A stretch of 9,368 nt of DNA from Cyanobacteria bacterium UBA5018 (GTDB lineage: Bacteria; Cyanobacteriota; Cyanobacteriia; PCC-6307; Cyanobiaceae), in assembly GCA_002396505.1 (NCBI GenBank), contig DGYA01000067.1, positions 866-10,233 on the forward strand, given 5' to 3'. The position numbers and the translations under genes were made by a program. Numbering within the stretch: the stretch's first letter is position 1; every line of letters begins with the position of its first letter. This document shows, one piece after another, positions 6,093-9,368 of this stretch. The notes under the pieces are model-generated. The model had not been told where the DNA came from. It did not search any database and saw only the letters and a program-made list of their open reading frames with translations.

Positions 6093-6866
6093 CTAGCCGC
6101 CGGCTGGCCCGGGGGCCACTGGATCCCTGCCTGGATCCAGTGGTGCTTCCGCCGCCTTTGGCCTCTGGCGCCTGGCGCCTGGCTGGCCCGACTGCTGGCC
6201 AGGCTGCTGTTTCGACTGCTGTTCTGTGGAGTTGATGGCGAAGGTGCGATGGAACTTGTCAGTGAGGCTTAGCCAGTAGGAGCGACCTTCGCTCTGGCGC
6301 TTGCGCTCGATGAAGTTCTGGGCCACCAACTCCTTGATGTGGTCATAGGCGCCGGAGCCGCGTAGATCCACCAACTCCGACTGCAAGATGCGCTTTTTCA
6401 GGGCGATCGTGGCCAGGGTGCGCAGAGCCGCGGTGGAGAGATCCAGCGGCAACAGGTTTTGTACCAAGTCCCCGAGGCTTTCCCGCAGCTGCAGCCCATA
6501 GCTGCGCCCCTCCTGGCGAATCTCCAGGGCCGTGTCGCGGTGGGCGTAGTCGGCCATCAAGGTGAGTAGACCGAGTTCCGCCTCCTCGCGATTCACCCCG
6601 GCGATCTCGGCGATTTCAGCCAGGGACAGGGGCTTGCCCTTGAGATAGAGAATCGCCTCGATCCGGGCCGGTAAAGACAGCGGTACAGCCGCGATCAAGG
6701 CGGCTGCCTGCGACCTTTGTACGGCGGCGCTGGATTCCTGCGAACTCGATCCCTGCGAACTCGATGCCGGCACACTACAAATTGGCGCACTGGATCCCGG
6801 CGCGCCAGAAATCGGCGAGCTGTTGATTGGCGAACTGGAAAGGGAGAAATCGGAACTTCGGCTCAC
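6093..6866 (-). CDS. scpB: Segregation and condensation protein B (ScpB)
   Basis: Partner of the SMC-ScpA complex that organises and segregates the chromosome; it forms dimers of paired winged-helix domains in the cytoplasm. The ScpB core spans about residues 64-212 of 257. It begins LSLPARIEAILYLKGKPLSL and continues through LGDLVQNLLPLDLSTAALRTLATIAL, GSGAYDHIKELVAQNFIERKR and a closing SYWLSLTDKFHRTF. The flanks are unusual. Residues 1-55 are Ser/Pro-rich low complexity, partly a tandem SSSQG/SSSQE repeat, and residues 213-257 form a Gln/Pro/Arg-rich tail. I use the GTG at 6866 because it overlaps the ilvA stop as GTGA, a typical coupling arrangement. In-frame GTG (V32) and TTG (L57) codons give shorter alternatives that would drop most of the Ser-rich part. 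ScpA is not in the window. A strong inverted repeat lies in the last codons. Confidence 0.94.
   Translation of the reverse strand: MSRSSDFSLSSSPINSSPISGAPGSSAPICSVPASSSQGSSSQESSAAVQRSQAAALIAAVPLSLPARIEAILYLKGKPLSLAEIAEIAGVNREEAELGLLTLMADYAHRDTALEIRQEGRSYGLQLRESLGDLVQNLLPLDLSTAALRTLATIALKKRILQSELVDLRGSGAYDHIKELVAQNFIERKRQSEGRSYWLSLTDKFHRTFAINSTEQQSKQQPGQQSGQPGARRQRPKAAEAPLDPGRDPVAPGPAGG
6116..6143. repeat. Perfect 11-bp inverted repeat in the 3' end of scpB
   Basis: CCACTGGATCC (6116-6126) and GGATCCAGTGG (6133-6143) are exact reverse complements separated by six bases. In scpB mRNA this would fold into an 11-pair hairpin with a six-base loop, starting about 50 and ending 20 bases before the stop codon. 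It encodes PLDPGRDPV. A smaller GGCCC-GG-GGGCC element follows at 6106-6117. No U-run follows, so it lacks the signature of an intrinsic terminator. An mRNA-stabilising or processing hairpin is possible. Confidence 0.85.
6736..6765. repeat. 15-bp tandem repeat in the 5' part of scpB
   Basis: TCCTGCGAACTCGAT (6736-6750) is followed directly by CCCTGCGAACTCGAT (6751-6765), differing at one base. On the minus strand the two units encode SSSQG and SSSQE. Related degenerate units (for example GGCGCACTGGATC and GGCGAACTGGAAA) continue to about 6843. This suggests that the Ser-rich N-terminus of ScpB grew by local duplication. Confidence 0.8.
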
Positions 6867-8683
6867 TTTTCCACGGGGCCAGCCGGGCCTTGGTGGCCTG
6901 CGGCGGCCAGATCGGGAAGGCTGGTAACGCTGGGCCCGAGAAACAGGCTATAGGCGGGGTTGTCACTCTCGTTTTGGTACCTGTAGCCAAGCCCATCAAG
7001 GAATAGTTGCCATTGTTGGCGGTCGCTGTCGGGTACTTGCACCCCCACCACGATGCGACCGACGTCGGCGCCGTGATTGCGGTAGTGAAAAATGCTGATA
7101 TTCCAATCAGCCTGGAGGGCGTTTACGAAGGCCATCAGCGCCCCCGGCTTCTCGGGAAACTCAAAGCGGTAGAGCAGTTCCCTGGCCTGCCCAGCCGCTG
7201 GTGCGTCAGTCGCCGAGCCCGGTCGAGCTTCAGCACCGGCCTGGCTGCTCAGACGGCCACCCACCATGTGGCGCAGGTGCAGCTTGGCCAGCTCGTTGTG
7301 GCTCAGATCCAGGCAAGGAAAGCCCGCTGCCTGTAATTCGGCCATCAGCTGTGCTGTGTCAGCGGTGCCGCGAATTTGTACGCCAACAAATATATGGGCC
7401 TGGCATGAATCGGCCATGCGATAGCTGAACTCAGTGAGGCTGCGTCTCCCCAGCGTCTGGCAGAAACGCCTGAGGCTGCCGGGCCGCTCCGGGATTTGCA
7501 CCACCAGCATCGCCTCCCTTTCTTCGCCTAACTCAGCCCGCTCCGCCACGAAGCGCAACCGGTCGAAGTTCATGTTGGCGCCACAGGTGACCGCCACCAG
7601 TTGCAGCTGGCGCAGCCCCCGGGCGGCCACGTCAACCTTCATGCCAGCTACCGCTAGGGCACCGGCTGGCTCCAGGATCGAGCGGGTGTCTTCGAAAACA
7701 TCCTTGATCGCGGCGCATATTTCATCGGTGGTAACAGTGACCATGCGATCCACCACCTGGCGGGCGATCGCAAAGCTGTGCTCGCCCACCTGGCGCACGG
7801 CCACGCCATCGGCGAACAGCCCCACCTGCTCCAGCCGCACCCGCCTGCCTGCCGCCAGCGAGCGGGTCATCGCATCGGCATCCACGGGCTCAACGCCGAC
7901 GATCTGCACCTGGGGCCAGAGCGCTTTGACATAGGCCCCGATGCCGGCAATCAGGCCACCACCGCCCACGGCCACGTAGATCACATCCGGCGGCTGCGAA
8001 CACTGGCGCAGGATTTCCAGGGCGATGGTGCCCTGGCCAGCGATCACGTCCGGGTCGTCGAAGGGGTGGATGAAGCTGAGGCCCCGTTCAGCTGCGAGTC
8101 GCCAGGCCTCGCTGCAGGCGGCGTCGTAGTTGTCGCCGTGCAGCACCACCTCGGCGCCGCGATTCAGCACCGCCTTCACCTTCACCTCGGGAGTGGTGAC
8201 CGGCATCACGATCACGGCCCGGCAGCCCAGGGTCTGGGCACCGAGGGCTACTCCCTGGGCGTGATTGCCGGCGCTGGCGGCAATCACGCCCCGCGCCAAC
8301 TCCTCGGCGCTGAGGCCCGCCATCTTGTTGTAAGCGCCCCGCAGCTTGAAACTGAACACCGGTTGCAGGTCCTCTCGTTTCAGCAGCACCCTGTTAGCGA
8401 GGCGGGCCGAGAGGGCCGGGGCCCTATCCAGGGGTGACTCGATGGCCACGTCATAGACGCGGGCCCGCAGGATCCGTTGCAGGTAGTCGGTGGTGGTTAG
8501 CGAGCCTGGGGGGGTTGGGGCGCCAGGCCCGCTCTGCTGGCCAACGCTGGCGGGCTTTGGCTCGATTTGCCCAGGGGGGTAACTGGCAGGCGAGTCGGCA
8601 AAGACAACCGACTGCGGCGTGTCAACAGCGGATTCGCCGCTCGCGGCGCTGGCGTCAGGGGGGGGGCTGGGAAGCTCGGCCAT
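6863..8683 (-). CDS. ilvA: Biosynthetic threonine ammonia-lyase (threonine dehydratase)
   Basis: PLP enzyme that deaminates threonine to 2-oxobutyrate and ammonia, the committed step of isoleucine synthesis. From the ATG at 8683 it has 606 residues, against about 510 for typical family members. The PLP catalytic domain spans about 65-385: Schiff-base lysine in SFKLRGAYNK (K113), SAGNHAQG (137-144), phosphate-binding glycine loop VGGGGLIAG (239-247), and FEDTRSILEPAGALAVAG (330-347). Two ACT-like regulatory domains follow. The first (about 391-470) opens with IPERPGSLRRF, the second (about 503-580) with FPEKPGALMAF and contains IFHYRNHG. They are normally where isoleucine inhibits and valine activates. 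Extra length comes from a Pro/Ser-rich N-terminus (1-62) and a Gly/Ala-rich linker between the ACT domains (about 476-502). A GTG at 8701 would add six residues. The gene overlaps scpB by four bases and diverges from dxs. Confidence 0.97.
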   Translation of the reverse strand: MAELPSPPPDASAASGESAVDTPQSVVFADSPASYPPGQIEPKPASVGQQSGPGAPTPPGSLTTTDYLQRILRARVYDVAIESPLDRAPALSARLANRVLLKREDLQPVFSFKLRGAYNKMAGLSAEELARGVIAASAGNHAQGVALGAQTLGCRAVIVMPVTTPEVKVKAVLNRGAEVVLHGDNYDAACSEAWRLAAERGLSFIHPFDDPDVIAGQGTIALEILRQCSQPPDVIYVAVGGGGLIAGIGAYVKALWPQVQIVGVEPVDADAMTRSLAAGRRVRLEQVGLFADGVAVRQVGEHSFAIARQVVDRMVTVTTDEICAAIKDVFEDTRSILEPAGALAVAGMKVDVAARGLRQLQLVAVTCGANMNFDRLRFVAERAELGEEREAMLVVQIPERPGSLRRFCQTLGRRSLTEFSYRMADSCQAHIFVGVQIRGTADTAQLMAELQAAGFPCLDLSHNELAKLHLRHMVGGRLSSQAGAEARPGSATDAPAAGQARELLYRFEFPEKPGALMAFVNALQADWNISIFHYRNHGADVGRIVVGVQVPDSDRQQWQLFLDGLGYRYQNESDNPAYSLFLGPSVTSLPDLAAAGHQGPAGPVEK

Positions 8684-8723
8684 GGATCTAGTTTTGCCCA
8701 CTGTCAGGGCTGAGCTGGGATTG

Positions 8724-8758
8724 CGGCAGCGCCAAGCAGCTGCCGAGCCGGGTCCGGC
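8724..8758. repeat. Two adjacent inverted repeats in the ilvA-dxs divergent region
   Basis: CGGCAGC (8724-8730) and GCTGCCG (8739-8745) form a perfect 7-bp inverted repeat with an eight-base spacer. It is followed at once by GCCGG-GT-CCGGC (8747-8758), a near-perfect palindrome. They lie 41 bases upstream of the ilvA ATG and about 89 bases upstream of dxs. The position fits an operator or a leader structure for ilvA, but in GC-rich DNA such arms also arise by chance. Confidence 0.35.
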
Positions 8759-8817
8759 CTGGCAAGTGGCTGTGAGAGAAAGGTGTCAGGACCACTCCAC
8801 CGCTCCGGGGCGCCTCC

Positions 8818-8823
8818 TACATT
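8818..8823 (+). promoter_or_regulatory. Candidate -10 element for dxs
   Basis: TACATT, in the AT-richer stretch TACATTGATCAC, is the best -10-like hexamer in the 163-base divergent gap and lies 23 bases before the dxs ATG. I see no good -35 element at 16-18 bases upstream. If it is used, the transcript would begin at about 8830, inside the small inverted repeat. This is a weak call. Confidence 0.2.
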
Positions 8824-8826
8824 GAT

Positions 8827-8841
8827 CACCACTGTTTGGTG
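8827..8841. repeat. Small inverted repeat overlapping the likely ribosome site of dxs
   Basis: CACCA-CTGTT-TGGTG is a perfect five-pair stem with a five-base loop, ending five bases before the dxs ATG. Its 3' arm overlaps GGTGGG (8838-8843), the only Shine-Dalgarno-like sequence before dxs. A role in limiting dxs translation is possible but not shown. Confidence 0.35.
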
Positions 8842-8846
8842 GGTGC

Positions 8847-9368
8847 ATGCATCTCAGCGAGCTGAGTCATCCCAATCAGCTGCACGGGCTCAGCACCGCT
8901 GAACTGGAGGAGATCGCTCGCCAGATCCGCGAGCGTCACCTTGAGGTGGTGAGCACCAGCGGCGGTCACCTGGGACCAGGACTGGGGGTGGTGGAACTCA
9001 CCCTGGCCCTGTACCAGACCCTGGACTTGGATCGGGACAAGGTGGTCTGGGATGTGGGCCACCAGGCATATCCCCACAAATTGATCACCGGTCGATACAA
9101 CAGTTTTCATACCCTGCGCCAGAAAGACGGGGTGGCCGGCTACCTGAAGCGCTCCGAGAGCCGCTTTGATCATTTTGGCGCCGGCCACGCCTCCACCTCG
9201 ATCTCGGCGGCCCTGGGCATGGCCCTGGCCCGCGACCGGTTCAAAGACAACTACAAGTGTGTGGCGGTGATCGGCGACGGTGCCCTCACCGGAGGCATGG
9301 CCCTGGAGGCGATCAACCACGCCGGCCACCTGCCCAAAACCAGGCTGCTGGTGGTGCTCAACGACAAC
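8847..9368 (+). CDS. dxs: 1-deoxy-D-xylulose-5-phosphate synthase, C-terminus cut by the window edge
   Basis: Thiamine-diphosphate enzyme that condenses pyruvate and glyceraldehyde 3-phosphate to deoxyxylulose 5-phosphate, the first step of the MEP isoprenoid pathway. In a cyanobacterium it feeds the chlorophyll phytyl chain, carotenoids and quinones. The 174 visible residues of about 640 show the family start (MHLSELSHPNQLHGLS), STSGGHLGPGLGVVELTLAL (36-55) with the active-site His, VWDVGHQAYPHKLITGR (67-83), and FDHFGAGHASTSISAALGMA (107-126). The ThDP/Mg motif begins at GDGALTGGMA (143-152) and closes with NDN (172-174) exactly at the window edge. The ATG at 8847 is preceded by GGTGGG. The gene diverges from ilvA. 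Confidence 0.97.
   Translation, partial: MHLSELSHPNQLHGLSTAELEEIARQIRERHLEVVSTSGGHLGPGLGVVELTLALYQTLDLDRDKVVWDVGHQAYPHKLITGRYNSFHTLRQKDGVAGYLKRSESRFDHFGAGHASTSISAALGMALARDRFKDNYKCVAVIGDGALTGGMALEAINHAGHLPKTRLLVVLNDN

Noticed and set aside
7764..7771. One GCGATCGC (HIP1-like) octamer
   Set aside because: A single copy in 9.4 kb of GC-rich DNA is compatible with chance and does not show HIP1 enrichment.
7778..8437. 219-codon open frame on the plus strand opposite ilvA
   Set aside because: The His-rich composition and complete overlap with the IlvA catalytic domain mark it as a shadow.
8826..9329. 167-codon open frame on the minus strand opposite dxs
   Set aside because: dxs is unmistakable on the plus strand; this is its shadow.
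1..9368. CRISPR array, transposase, integrase, tRNA or phage signatures, or a defence-type gene cluster
   Set aside because: I found no regularly spaced repeats with spacers, no terminal inverted repeats with a transposase, no cloverleaf sequence, and every long frame is explained by ordinary chromosomal genes.

Overview
The window is GC-rich, densely coding bacterial chromosome that looks like a picocyanobacterium of the Synechococcus/Cyanobium type. The evidence is protein-level. There is an FtsH protease whose N-terminal half resembles the cyanobacterial thylakoid FtsH2 (Slr0228) group, and a small DUF1830 protein from a family known essentially from cyanobacteria. The YggT/YlmG protein and the order ilvA / dxs (divergent) also fit. 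The lineage call is an inference from recognised families; no database search was possible.

Layout, left to right. Positions 1-1441 (minus) hold the first 480 codons of ftsH, cut by the window edge. Positions 1580-1897 (minus) hold the DUF1830 gene. Positions 2018-3352 (minus) encode a MacB/FtsX-type ABC transporter permease without its own ATPase, 43 bases downstream of pyruvate kinase (pyk, 3396-4832, minus). After a 41-56 base divergent gap come two plus-strand genes that overlap by four bases (GTGA). They are a small MazG-like nucleotide pyrophosphohydrolase (4889-5218) and an exported protein of unknown function (5215-5691). A short convergent gap then leads to a minus-strand group transcribed right to left: ilvA (6863-8683), scpB (6093-6866, overlapping ilvA by four bases, GTGA) and yggT/ylmG (5760-6035). 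A 163-base divergent region separates ilvA from dxs (8847 onward, plus), which is cut by the right edge after 174 codons.

How the genes fit together. Pyk makes pyruvate. Dxs condenses pyruvate with glyceraldehyde 3-phosphate for isoprenoid (chlorophyll, carotenoid) precursors. IlvA makes 2-oxobutyrate, which is joined to pyruvate on the way to isoleucine. So three genes sit around one metabolic node, although they are not one operon. ScpB (chromosome condensation) and YlmG (membrane organisation, implicated in nucleoid and photosynthetic functions in cyanobacteria and plastids) look like genome or cell-organisation genes co-transcribed with ilvA. FtsH, MazG-like and the exported protein are maintenance-type genes.

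I see no mobile element, CRISPR array, tRNA, rRNA or phage gene, and no convincing undescribed multi-gene system. The points of interest are small. They are tandem-repeat-driven low-complexity N-termini in the permease and in ScpB, an unavoidable Pro/Ser-rich N-terminal extension on IlvA, and a perfect 11-bp inverted repeat inside the 3' end of scpB. Others are short inverted repeats in three gene leaders or intergenic gaps, a non-ATG start on the MazG-like gene, and a lysine in pyruvate kinase that predicts K+-independence. No gene-free stretch exceeds 300 bases.
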